Below are positions 33,511 to 45,177 of a stretch of DNA of 64,000 bases, piece by piece; position 1 is the stretch's first letter, and each line of letters begins with the position of its first letter. The position numbers and the translations under genes were made by a program. Below the pieces are notes generated by a model that had not been told where the DNA came from, did not search any database, and saw nothing but the letters and a program-made list of their open reading frames with translations. Source of the DNA: Costus lasius (Eukaryota; Streptophyta; Magnoliopsida; Zingiberales; Costaceae); the NCBI GenBank assembly GCA_027563935.2, contig CM050449.1:89504371-89568370 (forward strand), written 5' to 3'.

Positions 33511-35947
33511 ACACGCATCTCCGCAAGTGCATGAATGTATCAAAGTAATAAAATATCAATCCCATGGACATTCTAGAACTAAGTATTGATTAAATCGTAT
33601 TTGTGTTATCTAGGCGAATCGATCAATGTGCAAGCTTATAATAAGAAAGCACAATAAAATAAAAGTGGCTAATGAATATGCTAGGGAAGCTCGGGCATGG
33701 GGTTTCACCATAATAAAATTATCCCAGTAATTCATATCAGCATGTATCAAACATCTAATTGTATTAAAAGGAAATCTACTATAAGAGTGTACAAGATATC
33801 CCCTTTCAATAGCCTATCCTAATGTTTAACTCATCCTGTGCATGTCTATCACTCTGAGTACCAACCTTGGATAAGTTCATTAAGCACACACCGTAGATTT
33901 TATGTTCCCCAATATAACTAAGCCACTTTCGTAAGTCATTAGCTATAAGGTTACTTGTAAGGTTCAAAAACTAAGAGTCACCTTTCAGTCTGTGTCTTAG
34001 TTTCTAAGGTAATTTAATCACTAGACCTAAGTTATTACATGTGAACTTATCCCCACTAACTATATTCTATAATCCTAGCTACTTTTATAGTTTAGATCTT
34101 ATAAGCTTGAATTAGTTATTTCCAAGGTTAAGAGTCATATTTCAGTCCTTGTCCTCACCCCCAAGACATGCAAATAATTAAGAACTAATAATTAAAAGCA
34201 TCATAAATCATCAACAATCAACTTTAACACAACTAAATAAAATCAACATGCTAAATAATTTTTACTAAGATGAAATTGAGAGGTTACTCCCCATGGCCTG
34301 AAATTAAGTTTAAGCTATTGACATGTTCATGAAATTCATCTTAAACTTTTAAAGCAAATAAATACAATCAATTGGCAAAAAAATAACAAATTTGCAACTC
34401 CCTAATGAAAATTATAGAAATTAGGATTTTCTCTCTCCTGTCCGTGATTGTAATCACGATCATGATTGTGCTAATAAAGTTTTTTGCTTCTTCCATGCTT
34501 GGTTGTTCTATCTCAACTTTGATCTTCCTCGATTCTAGATAGTTGATGAAAAATGAGTTGGAAGCTCTTCCTTGCTCTCGTCCCCTCCCTCCGGATGGAT
34601 TTTGACCTTCCATTTCACGTAACCATGCGGCTACATTTGTCAAAAGTTGGAACTAGGGTTTCTCACCACCGTCGCATTCTCATGCTCGATTCGGCATAAG
34701 GGAGTGAGTAGAGAAGCTATAAATCTACCAAATTATTGCCTCGTGTGTGCCTCCTCAAAGCTCTAAGCTTGAAAAATTTTTTATACAATATTGGAGGAGA
34801 AATCAGACGAGAACTAGGTTTGGGTCATCCGCTAGAATCGGTTTGTGTTCTAAACAGAATCATAGTCGTGATTATAATCACAGCCCGCGATTTTGAGCCT
34901 GGATCAAAATAATATGAAATTTTTGGATTAGAGTCTAATAACACAAATTTTCGTAGTGTTTTACGAGCATATTTATATCAAATTTGTGTCATCTTTTACT
35001 CTAATTGCATTATTTAATATATAAATTATCTAAATATTCTAGAAAACCTTTTTTTCTGTGTATTTTTGACTTTTTAGGTAAAAAGGCCCTAAAATTGAAG
35101 CAAAACAAAGAGAATTCATAAAAGGAGTCTTCACCAAATATTTAGATTCCAAAGTCGAACGATAGATATCAGTGATGATTACAACCACCATCGGTGATCG
35201 AAGGACAATGATGAATTTTACAAAAAGTTTGAGAAGAGAGAAGAAGTTGTTCCAAAAGTTTTAAGACACTCTGACCCAAACTAATAATCATGGGTTGTGA
35301 TTACAACCACGGCTGTGATTCTGGGAAGAGAAATTGGACAAGTAATCGGTCTTCGTTGTCCGCCAAGCTTAGGGCTTCTTGGAGGCACTCACTAGGTGAC
35401 AATTCGATAAATTTCTAGCTTCTCTTCTCACTCCCTCACGCCAAATTTAATCTCAGAAAGTGGTGGCAGCAAGAAATCCTAAGTTCAACTTCTGACAAGC
35501 TTATCTGAAAGGATATGTGAAATTGGGTGTTGAAATTCATACTGAGGGGGAGACAAGAGCAAGGAAGAGCTTCCAACTCAAATCACATCAAAATCCTTAG
35601 AGAATCGAGAGAGATTAGAGCCAAACCAGAAGTAGCATTAACCAGCATAATCACGGCCGTGATTACAATCACAGTTAAGAGAGAGAAAATCCAAAATTTG
35701 ATAATTTTTGATAGGGAGTTGTCAATTTTTATTGTTTTTCTCTTTTCAAATTGATTATAACTATTTACTTAATGTTTAAGTTAGATTTAATGACAAACAA
35801 TGTAGCATAAATTTATTTTCAGGCTATGGGGAGTAACCCCTTAATTTTATCTTTGTAACGATTATCATGCATGCAATAAGAAGAAAAGATGATACAAAAT
35901 TGATGTAAATATACTTGTAAAACACTATGAAAATTTGTGTCATCAGG
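33511..35947 (-). repeat. Gypsy LTR of family D (minus), containing a head-to-head copy
   Basis: The left end has the LTR tail (acgcatctccgcaagtgcatg) and the right end, read on minus, the LTR start TGATGACACAAATTTTCATAG at 35947. The middle is interrupted by a plus-strand copy of the same family (34936-35873). Landmarks 'aggttactccccatggcc' (34270) and 'tctctctcctgtccgtgattgtaatcacgatc' (34430) match the copy at 2190-3085. A decayed PBS may lie just left (TGGTGCCGTCAGTATC on minus near 33495). Confidence 0.65.
34936..35873 (+). repeat. Truncated family D LTR, plus strand, nested
   Basis: Begins TAATAACACAAATTTTCGTAG, i.e. TGATGACAC with two G-to-A changes, and runs through 'gttgtgattacaaccacggctgtgattctgg' (35295) and 'cacggccgtgattacaatcac' (35653) to 'ggctatggggagtaacccc' (35822). 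It lacks the LTR tail. Together with 33511-34935 it forms a large imperfect inverted repeat. No target duplication was found. Confidence 0.6.
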
Positions 35948-36240
35948 CGGCCACACAGAGAGAGAAGAGAATAATTCATGTGTTTATGGTTTGACCCCTG
36001 TCTGCTTATTTATACAAAGCCAGACACCTCCTCCTTTGGCATGGTCAACCAACCATACATGGTAATTGCCAAGGATTGGGTGATCATGAAAGTGAAGCTT
36101 CCTTTGAGGGAAATTCAATCAGAATTCCCTTCCTATAATGCTCCATGATCACCTCTCAAGACAAGTCCACCTTGCCTTGCTTGGTCGGCCACCTATGCCA
36201 CAACCCCTAGATAAAGATAATTTCATAAATAAAAAGTTGA

Positions 36241-37410
36241 TATTATTTTAAATGAAATTTTGCTATTATGTACCCAAGATCAATACATAAAAACCTACTC
36301 TACATGAACATCAAATTTTCATTATATAACCATCAACTAGGAGACAACAACTATCAATCCAAACTTTCATTCAAATAAGAAGATTCTTCTCATATCATAA
36401 AACCCAAGTTCATCGTACAATACCATAGTACCTTTTGTATGATCATATACAAAACTATGATTTTGTTCAACTTTAACATACAACCATAAAATAAACTTTG
36501 TACAATAGTCTTTACATATTGCATTTTCAAAACACAAAACTTCCACCCGATAATTTTCATTTATCAGCCTAAAAACTAACCTATAAAAGGGTTAGAATGC
36601 AAAGATTGAGCAAGAAAGCCATAAAGTAATTTAAGATCAAATGGTGTCATATCATGAGTTAGACAAAATCATTTCAATGAAATATATGAGTGTCTTTATG
36701 GTTAAACATGGAACACTAGAACAATACAAGTCAATCAATCTTTCAACAATAACAATCAAGTGATATAGAGGAGAAATAATTCATAACATGAATCAAGAGG
36801 TGGCTTGATGGTATTACCATTGTAAATGAAAACAATAAAAGTGAGTCAAGCTATTTGAACATAATTTTTATTTTGCATAGTGGAGAATAACACATAAACC
36901 TTTCACATCTAGAAGCATAATCCTTCCTCGTCAGGGGGACAAATATACATATGTCATTTAGAGCTATCATGGCTCCTCAAATGAGATAGTGAGATTCAAA
37001 AAGTTGCCCCTATTATTTCTAATGTGGAACTTTATTCCGTATAGAACTTTGCTCCACAACTATTCCCCTTTTCCCATATAGGGCTCATAATCTTTTCCCT
37101 TTCGAGCTCATAAATCTATTTCCACTAGCATTAATTATACTAATAAATAGAATCATGATTATGACCGAGATCACAAGTGGGTTGTGATTCCTTCTATGTG
37201 CTTCTACAAAGTTGGCACGAGAGTTTCATGGCCATGATTATAATCACTAGCTAGCTCTGATTCTTTATATGGAGTTCTATGAATTCCAAGTGTGTGGGCT
37301 TCATAGCCATGATGTTTGGTGTGATTCTCTCGAGTTTGGTGTTTGAAGATCATGACCATGATGGAGATCATAAACAGGCCATGATTCTTCTTGAAGCTCA
37401 TATTTGCATG
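36241..37410. other. Unassigned repeat-derived sequence with gypsy-type dyads at 37150-37390
   Basis: AT-rich without a credible gene. From 37150 to 37390 CATGGCCATGATT-, CATAGCCATGAT- and CATGACCATGAT-type dyads recur with about 73 bp between the clearest two (37228 and 37301), so this is probably another decayed LTR of the same broad group. Confidence 0.45.
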
Positions 37411-37418
37411 AAAACTAC

Positions 37419-37926
37419 TAGGATGGCAGCTGGGTAGTGTTTTAGTAGGTACCTGCTCTACCCAAAAACCTGTTTATAGGTAATCGGGTACCTACTAATC
37501 GGGTTCAGTTTGAGTATGTGTAGTGTATATGCTACCTGAGTTGGGTTCGGGTAGCATAGGACGAATACCCACTACTTGAACCCGATTATATATTTATTAT
37601 TTATTTATTTATAAATATAAAATTATGCTTTCATATAATCAAGTTGGGAGTACCTATTTTACACTACCCTAAATTTGGCCATTATTAGAGTTTTTCTAGG
37701 GTTGGGTACCCAAATTATATTAAGGTAACCACATATATAGGTTAAAATTTAATAGGATAGGTATTTAAATTGAGTATTTATAGGGTTTGGGTAGTAAACA
37801 TATAGTTAAATTTTTAATATGATAGGGTTCGGATAGGGGTTATAAAAAAATGGGTAGTAGAAGAATTATACGAGTTCGGATATAGGTAATATGAAAATGC
37901 GGGTACACTATCCGTTGTCATCCCTA
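37419..37926. mobile_element. hAT MITE, 508 bp
   Basis: Ends are TAGGATGGCAGCTGGGTAG and, inverted, TAGGGATGACAACGGATAG. Flanks carry a perfect 8-bp duplication AAAACTAC (37411-37418 and 37927-37934). The interior is AT-rich with repeated GGGTA/TACCC subterminal motifs and no coding capacity. Confidence 0.88.
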
Positions 37927-38199
37927 AAAACTACTTGGGTAGCTTTGTCTTGTCATCATAAATCCATATATAACAATAGTTTTTTTTTATTTGAAATCCA
38001 TCCGATTTTGGCTTTTTGTTTTCTTGAAATATCATCAAAAGGGAGAAATCTATAGGTTCCAAATGAGTACAATAAATATAAACCTAATAAGATGCAAAAG
38101 TGATAAATTATTGTGAGATTTGATAGTAAAAACGTGCTAAAAACTCTCCGTAAATACAAGACATTAGTACCATTTGCTAGAACACAACTAATTAAAGAA

Positions 38200-38490
38200 G
38201 CATAATACTTGCCTTTAGCTTTTGATTTACTCTTATTCTCATAATCAACTTCATTAACCTTAATGAAGTGTTCCCATACCCATGAGAGCTTTTAGTAGAC
38301 TTGGGTTCATTGACTTTGCAAGCACTAGAAGCTTCGTGACAACAAACTGTTGTTCTTCATTAGTCCCACCTGATGACATAGATGAAGAAATGAAACTTGA
38401 ACTTGTAGTATTATCACCACCAGCAAAACAAAACAAAAAAATTAAACAAATAAGATGTCTGCTAGTACTATTACGAGATGTCGCCAACAT
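38200..38490 (-). pseudogene. hAT transposase N-terminal remnant with BED finger
   Basis: On the minus strand a Ser/Gly-rich segment (SSSMSSGGTNEEQQ) is followed, after a frameshift near 38280, by VWEHFIKVNEVDYENKSKSKAKG, the start of a BED-type zinc finger as in plant hAT transposases. The zinc-binding Cys pair and the catalytic parts are absent. It may be a fragment of an autonomous hAT element inserted just upstream of the gene at 39498. Confidence 0.55.
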
Positions 38491-38499
38491 GATGAAAAT

Positions 38500-39497
38500 A
38501 AAAATTTAACCAAATCGCCGTAGTCTTGTTTGCCATTTTCTGGTATGCATTGAAGATGGAAAAGAAGAACGGAGCTTCAAAAGCAGAGGAGAAGAATAGG
38601 GAGGGAAGAAAGAGAATTGAGTGAAGCTACCACTGATATGGAGAAGGCCACCAATGACTATCAAGCTAAGCTCACATAGTAGGAATGACACTGAGGAAGC
38701 AGACAACTCCGCAGGAAAGGCACTATCGATAAAGCCACTGCCATTAGAGCTAGGGAAGGAGACAACTTATCTGCAACGGTGTCGCTACCACTTTAGCTAA
38801 AGATGGCAAGAAAAAAGAAACCCTAGTTTTAGTAAGTGTCAGAAGTCAGAACAAATAAAAATTAATTTTTGGTTAATTGCTATTTAGAAATTTTCTCAAC
38901 CATTTTTAAACTATAAACCATTATAATTATTATAAAAAAAATCGACTATTTAATTAATAATATATTAAATTGTATGATAATATTAGCATATTCTTATGAT
39001 TTAGATAAAAATAATATATTAATTACTATACACTACCCACTATTTATAATATTTTAATAAAATTAAATCACATATAACATATATATTTTGTTTAAAGATT
39101 TGAGTCAATTTTAAAGGGAGGTTAGGAAAAACGGAAAAAATTTTCTAGATAAAGTGCTTATATATTATTTTAAAATTATGAATAGTAAAATATGAGTCAC
39201 ATTTACCTTGTGCAAAATATGAATAGTAAAATATTAAAATTATATCTTACCGAGCCCGAGATTCTTTTTCTTGTGCAAAGTATTTATAAAAGATAAAACT
39301 GAAATTAACACATAATAGTAAATAATTAGACAAAACTAGCCGCCACAATTGCATTGATGTCCTTTTGTGAGTGGAAGTCTATACTCTTTAAGGCAATAAT
39401 CACAATATGAGGGTCGATTTCGCAAAAACTGCAGAAAATTAGGAAGAACTCGATGACTTTTTCGAGCTTTCCCTGCCACATCGGTGAACGAGGAGAT
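38500..39497 (+). promoter_or_regulatory. Upstream region and probable 5' UTR of the gene at 39498
   Basis: The stretch 38870-39330 is very AT-rich. From about 39340 base composition rises towards coding-like levels, suggesting a 5' UTR. An in-frame upstream ATG exists at 39453 (15 codons earlier), but the conserved protein start is at 39498. No TATA box could be assigned with confidence. Confidence 0.35.
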
Positions 39498-39926
39498 ATG
39501 GTGGCGATCTCCCTCTACCGCGGCAATCTTCACAGGGTCTCCGATACTCCGAGGCGGTGGCCCCTGCCGCCGCGGGCAATCTCCCTTCGTCAGTTCAAGT
39601 TTCTCATCCACAAGCGATCTGTAGCCCTCTCTCACCTCGCCGCCGCCGCTGCCGCCGCTGCAGCCTCATTTAAGAAGGAGGGGACGTCGAAGGAAGAGGA
39701 CGAAGGCGATGGTGGAGATGATGGCAGAGACAATCCAGAACGTTCTACTCGCCAGGATTTCTCTGCTTTTGATCCTCAATCGTCGAATTCCCTGCCGACG
39801 CGCAATGAACACACGACGGAGCATGATCCGGTTCAAGAAACCACGGTCGGTGCATTTTCTTCCCCGGAAAAGGAGGTTCATGATTCGATGCCCGATGAAC
39901 CTGGCAAAGTCGACGGACATTTGGAG
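39498..39926 (+). CDS. Exon 1 of a conserved uncharacterised plant protein
   Basis: The exon encodes residues 1-143, starting MVAISLYRGNLHRVSDTPRR. I recognise this SLYRGNLHRV..PRRW block as the N-terminus of a plant-specific conserved protein, but cannot give a symbol. A nine-Ala run (48-56) and an acidic stretch (EEDEGDGGDDGRD, about 65-77) follow. The Met at 39498 is preferred over an in-frame one at 39453 because the family block starts there. The donor is GAG|GTGAGA, phase 0. The exon is GC-rich compared with everything around it and has no stop in frame before the splice site. No enzymatic domain is visible. Confidence 0.8.
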
Positions 39927-41144
39927 GTGAGAAGAGTGTTCTTAGGGTTTTTTTTTCTTTCTATCTTTGTGTAACTTCGTAGATTATCTTTCTAAGATCC
40001 AAATTTTCTTTATCTTTTTTTTCTGTTCTATGTTCATCAATTTCAAGTGCTACTTGTTTAGGCTCCATTTATTTCGATTTTAAAGTTTATAGTTCTTCTG
40101 GGAAAAAATAGTACTAGGTTAATACACTCAGTGGAATCATCCAAACATTATTCCATTATTGGACTTAGTTTCAGAGATAAGTTAATTAAAATTAAAATAT
40201 AACTACAGAAATAACTTTGTTGGGCAGAGATTTTTTTTTTTTGGTTTAGGCTGTTATTTTTTTTCACAAGAGCCCGTATAAGACATCATTTGATCATAAA
40301 GTGCAGTATAGTGCCATATAAAATCGAGATGCTTGGAATTCAAAGGAATTATGAGTTCCCAGGTTTTTGATAATTTGGATTGAAACCTCTCACCTAAAAA
40401 CAAACAATGTTAGTAGAATGGGGTATCAACTTTGGTTGTAGGCCTTAGTTATGTTTGTATTTATGGGTCAGGTGGTCAGTTCGTAGTACCAGTAGAGCAA
40501 GATGGTAGATTTTCACCGGCAGACTTGGGTAAATGCTTTATAGATTCATGTTTATACCAGTCAATGCCCCTAGCAGGGAGGCAAAAAGATGCAGGAAAGG
40601 GAAATGCTAGAATATCTAGAAAGGAGTGACCTGCGAATCAGGTGACGAAATTTGATGTTTTAATTGAACACAGAAGATATAAAGCATTAGAAAAGTGTCA
40701 CCGGAACTTAAGAAATTTAGTGCAATTGTATGTTATTTAATGCATGCTAGAATTGCAAGATACATGCTTACTTGACACACCACTAATGGGACAAACTAGG
40801 TGGGAGGAAAAATGATAGTGAGCCCTTTCTTATACCTGACAGAGTTGGATGCTTTGAGTTTTGAAAAATAAGGCACTTGAATAATTAAACACCTTTTTTT
40901 TTGTTTTTCACAAAGTTTTTCCTTTTTCAATGCTAAAGAAGAATGTCATATAATATAATATAGCAAATATATTAAAATTTTGGAAAATACCTTTTCAGTC
41001 CTCAACTGGCAATATGGAATTGGGCTACCTATATTACTGACCAAACAAATAAAGGTGGTACTGTGCTGCTGTCAATTAATTACAGTGGTATGTTGCCATA
41101 CTGGGCTCATGGCTCACAACGTTTGTGAACTTATTTCTTCCAAG

Positions 41145-41574
41145 CATGACCAAGGATCACAAAATCGTGCCGTACCGCTCGGTTTCTGCGGTACGGTACC
41201 AGCCCGACGAACGGGCAGTTCCGGAACGGAGCACGGTTCTGGGCGGAAAGGCTGCGGATGACAGCGGCGGCGGCGGCGGCTGGAGGTTTGGCGGTGGCTG
41301 GAAGCTTCGAACGGTTGCCGCCAGAAGCTTCGTTCTTCCGATAGCTACGTCCGCTAACGTTGCTTTGTCCGCCACCTGCTGCTTCGTTCGCCGCCAGCTT
41401 CGTCTGCCAAAGCAGCTTCATCCGCCACGCCAATGCCAGCTTCGTCCGCCTCCGCCTGCCAACGCCAACTTTGTCCGCCTCGGTTCCGTCCGGTACGCAT
41501 GGTACCGGTACCGTACCGGTCTGGCAAGCTGCCGAACCGAGTCGCCGGACCGATTTTGAGAACCTTGAGCATGA
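41145..41574. mobile_element. GC-rich element with inverted ends, 430 bp
   Basis: The left end CATGACCAAGGATCACAAAA and the inverted right end CATGCTCAAGGTTCTCAAAA agree, and the match continues as ...ATCG..CCG..., then CTCGGTT and GGTACGGTACC-type motifs. The interior is about 65% GC with repeated TTCGTCCGCC. Open frames on both strands are due to the GC bias and show no motif. No target duplication could be assigned; the superfamily is unknown. Confidence 0.6.
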
Positions 41575-42261
41575 CATGATAACTATCAAACAATTTCTTG
41601 GTTTTTGAATTTTTAATAAAAGACAATTTATTAAAATAGATGCTTATATCATATGGTATGTTTTTTTAGGTTTTCTTGTTGGGCTTCTGCACCACCATCC
41701 TTTATTATATGCTTGCTTATTAATTTCAGCCAAACATGGAAAAATATGGTCCACCATCCATATGTGTGATGTGTTCAGTTCAACACTAGATTGATAGTCT
41801 ATCAAACAAGTATGATACAAGTGTCAATCGGTGTACCAATTTATAGCACCATTTACAATTGAATAAGCTGTTTAATTAATTGACATGAATGACAGCATGT
41901 GTGAACATATCAGTTCTGTTACTTGGACTAACAAATAACAGTCAGTGATACCAAAAGATAGGTATCAGTGATGGTACTTGGACTAACAAATAACAATCAC
42001 TATCTATAGGTCCAGTTTGCATAACCTTGTGTATAAATAACCCAAAGAGCAAGACCAACGGGGAATTTGTTTTATTGCTTAAAAGAGAATTTGTGTGTTA
42101 AGCAATTTTACAGACTATGTTATACCATTTAATAATTATGGTTCTTCATGCAATTACTTAAATCATCTTAATACCCTATCTTGAGTGGGAGGATATTTGA
42201 ACAGTTGAACACCAAGGCCTTACCAATGGGCTACCCTAAACGAAGAGTTAATATTAACCAT

Positions 42262-42530
42262 AGTTTTCAAAATCGGACCCAGTTTGCGTGATATGTATAG
42301 GTTTGAGACGCAACTGGCACCAGTATACCATTTGTTGGTATGTCTAGTACCGAATAAGTGTCAGTATGTCCAATAGGTACAGGCCTGACATTGAACAAGT
42401 ACACTAGAATAGATAGAGATTTTAAAATATGATACTAACCTAAGAATAAAAAACTAGTCAGTCTACCAGTATGAGCATTATGTACCTGTTTGACCTTGTA
42501 CCAATATCGATACAAGGTTGATACCATTAT
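42262..42530. repeat. Decayed AT-rich relative of the inverted-end element
   Basis: Starts 'tttcaaaatcggaccc' and contains 'ggtatgtctagtaccg' and 'gtaccaatatcgatacaagg'. It resembles the GC-rich copy at 41145-41574 after loss of CpG sites. Shorter pieces with the same 'ggtatgtctagta' or 'ctagtacca' words recur in intron 3. Confidence 0.45.
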
Positions 42531-44476
42531 ATAAGAAATAATTAGTGCAAATATAAGAAATTCATTTAAGATTAGAGAAGGTAAGGAATAATTTGTGCAA
42601 ATATAAGAATAGCTAATTTTAAAATAAAAATATAAAATATATTATTCCCTATAATGTTAAAATCCAAATGTACTTCACAGCAATTGAAAATACATTACAA
42701 ATTTATATCCGAGCCTACTATATGTAAAATATACTTCTCTATAAAAATAAATGCAGCAATGTCACTTATAAATAATTTAATCTAAAATATTTTTGCTAAC
42801 TAATTATTATAACTTACTCTATATATTTAGTTATTATTTTTAAATATTTATATTATATAATAACATTTTAAAATTGAATTTATAATTATATCCATGTGAA
42901 TGTTGAATTTTAAACATAAAATATATAAATATACTATTATAAATCAATATATGTTTTTGTAGATAATTTGTACACTTTAATGTTAGCTTAACATTAACTA
43001 AATTAAAAATTTAGGAACTTAGGAAAAGAAAATTAGGTGAATAGCCTAAACCAAGCATCAAACCAAGTGAATTTTTAATTGATTGGTTCAATCATATTAT
43101 TCAAATAGTTGAGACAACAGAAGACAATGGCAAGTGATGAGCAAGCATTTAGTGTCAAACTGTTGCAGGCATTGAGCGGTGAGTGACTGGATTGCCAGCA
43201 TCTCTGGTAGCTTTTGCAAGTTGACTAGCAACTAGTGATTGTTGCTAAGGTCTCAAAATAAGTTTCTTTAGAGAAAAAACCCTTTATCTTAGCAAACAAG
43301 TAACAGCCACTCGTTGCTGTTATTCCATTATGCGAGACCCTGTGTGTATTGCGAGGTTTCAAATCTTGGTCTTGTTTGATCCCAATTATTCAACACATAT
43401 ATTAACCAAAGCTCATCTGATCCCATTGATCTCATATGTTTGCCTGAGAACTTGGCCAAGATTTGATCAATGATTGTTGATCTTGAAATAACTATGCTGA
43501 TCCAAATTAAAATTGGCTTATTTTGCAAACTATGCTCATAAATGCCAAAAATTATTGGAGTTTCTTCTACCCCAGTCTTATCCAACTCATGAGGGATTGG
43601 GCTTTTCATTAACAATTTGTTTTCAATTGTTAGATGAAGCATTTGATTATTAAATCAATATCACTTGGATAATTTTCACCAAGGTCATTAAAAGTATGTG
43701 TGGTCTAATCAACTTGATCATCTCATTTTGGCAATATGCTCAGTATATAGTTAGTTTGACAACTTAACGATACTTAGATGGCTTATATTTGTTTGTCCGG
43801 TACACAATTTATACATGAGTTAATAACTATTAATCTAAGTCTTCAATTATAAATGCAAAGTTAGGGTCCTTTCTTGACGACTAAAAATTTTAGGATAAAT
43901 CTCAACATGGTATCAAAGCGAGTAGTCTAATTTACTAATATGTTTTGTCCATCACTCAAGAGTTAAAATGCTGAAATTCACCTCCTCTTTATTAAATATT
44001 TAATCTAATTTACTAATATGTTTTGTCCATGATTCAAAGCGAGTAGCTTGATTATGAAGGGGAGTCTTAAATTATAAATAGATAAATCTTACACTTTCTT
44101 AATAGCTTTAGCTTTTAAAATGAGTGGTAATTCAATCAATCTAGTATAATCTACATCTAAAATATCATAATAGGCAACCAGTGCACAACTAGTACAGTAG
44201 ACTGGTTCCGTTGCTAGTTTTATGAATTTCCAAAAGGTCCTTTATTTTTCAAGTTTTTGATAAATCTCCTTTGGAATTTCACTTTTTGTTTGCCTCCATA
44301 TTTTGATTATCGTACGTAACTTTCCTTTATCTTTTTGGATGTTAATCTAACTGTTGTCAATTACTGTCGCATCGTGAATGAATTATGAGGACAGCAGGAT
44401 CTCAAAGTCTCCTGCTTGCAGCTTGCGTACTAAAGTTATTTTCTTTTTGTTCTTGTACCATGATACCGTCTACTAG

Positions 44477-44590
44477 GTGAGAAGCAATTCTGATGCTGCT
44501 AGTAACAGGGAGGAACGGAAACAGGAGGTTGAGAAAGAATTGCACATCTTGAATGAGAAGAAACATAATCTTGTCCAAATGTTGAAGCAG
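44477..44590 (+). CDS. Exon 2 of the conserved plant protein
   Basis: Residues 144-181. The acceptor is TACTAG|GTGAGAAGC and the donor is AAGCAG|GTAAGC, both phase 0. The peptide includes NREERKQEVEKELHILNEKK and HNLVQMLKQ, a charged heptad-like stretch expected to form a coiled coil that continues into exon 3 (ILNAEEELKRR). Length is a multiple of three (114 bp) and the join to exon 3 keeps frame, which supports the model. Confidence 0.82.
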
Positions 44591-44898
44591 GTAAGCTTCA
44601 CGTTCAATATGGTTTGTCCAATACTATTATCTTTTAAACGCTATAACTAGGTTTTCTTTGTATTACTTGACAACTGAAATTAATGAGGAAATTATGAATT
44701 AGCTCATGAATTTTGTTGATTCAAGTAACTGTTATTTTCAACCTCTACAAATTTGTACAAAAAAGAAAGAGTAGCAAATGATTGTATTGATAGGGAAACA
44801 ATTTCATGGAAATAATCTTCAAGAACAAATACTTATGAAAAAATAGAGACAACATAGTGTCTTATTTTCTGAATATTGTAGATTTAGTTATCCAACAG
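44591..44898 (+). other. Intron 2 (308 bp)
   Basis: GTAAGC...TATCCAACAG, AT-rich, no insertion. It is the only intron of ordinary size in this gene. Confidence 0.8.
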
Positions 44899-45177
44899 AT
44901 CTTAAATGCTGAAGAAGAACTAAAAAGGCGGAGCATGCAATCACCTGTTGTACGACCTTCTATTCCTCAGAAAGCGGATACTTCACTTGAAACGGGTACT
45001 GCTAAACAAGTCCCCAAGCTTACCGTAGAGGTTAATTTTGGTAGTGATTCTGGTGGAGAATCAGATGCTGCTGCTAACCACAATATTCATGTCCGACAGT
45101 TGCATCAAATCCATAATACTTCTCCATCTGCTACATCCCTAACGAGGACGACATTTAGCTCTTTCCAGAATAATGCA
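44899..45177 (+). CDS. Exon 3 of the conserved plant protein
   Basis: Residues 182-274. It opens with ILNAEEELKRRSMQ, completing the coiled coil of exon 2, then becomes Ser/Thr/Pro-rich and low in predicted structure (VEVNFGSDSGGESDAAANHN, then SPSATSLTRTTFSSFQNNA). The donor is AATGCA|GTAAGT, a consensus site. Phase is 0 at both ends. The open frame reads 14 codons upstream into the intron without a stop, but LKQ-ILNAEEELK is the natural join. Confidence 0.82.

Larger units (their letters stand above)
33180..36240 (-). repeat. 5' LTR of copia element F, interrupted by gypsy LTRs
   Basis: The LTR sequence runs from 33180 to about 33510 and resumes at 35948 ('ggcggccacacagagagag ... ttatttatacaaagcc ... 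cacctcctcctttgg') to roughly 36240. The outer end is not clear. The interruption is the family D gypsy sequence at 33511-35947. Confidence 0.55.
39927..44476 (+). other. Intron 1 (4.55 kb)
   Basis: Bounded by GTGAGA and CTACTAG. It holds a GC-rich inverted-terminal element (41145-41574) and a decayed relative (42262-42530); the remainder is AT-rich without recognisable genes. The ten bases AGGTGAGAAG span both splice junctions (39925-39934 and 44475-44484). Confidence 0.75.

Noticed and set aside
39453..39497. Upstream in-frame ATG as the gene start
   Set aside because: The 15 extra codons are not part of the conserved N-terminal block, which begins at 39498.
39336..39635. Minus-strand 99-codon frame with Cys/His residues
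   Set aside because: It overlaps exon 1 and its 5' UTR on the other strand; the Cys pattern (CDYC...CNCGG) is short and unsupported, while the plus-strand exon has a family-conserved start and splice sites.
41125..41626. Overlapping open frames of 72-152 codons on both strands
   Set aside because: All lie in the GC-rich inverted-end element of intron 1, where stop codons are rare by composition. There is no motif and no consistent start.
42400..44400. Further coding exons within intron 1
   Set aside because: No open stretch with coding-like composition and matching splice phases was found; the small frame at 43328-43642 (minus) has no motif.
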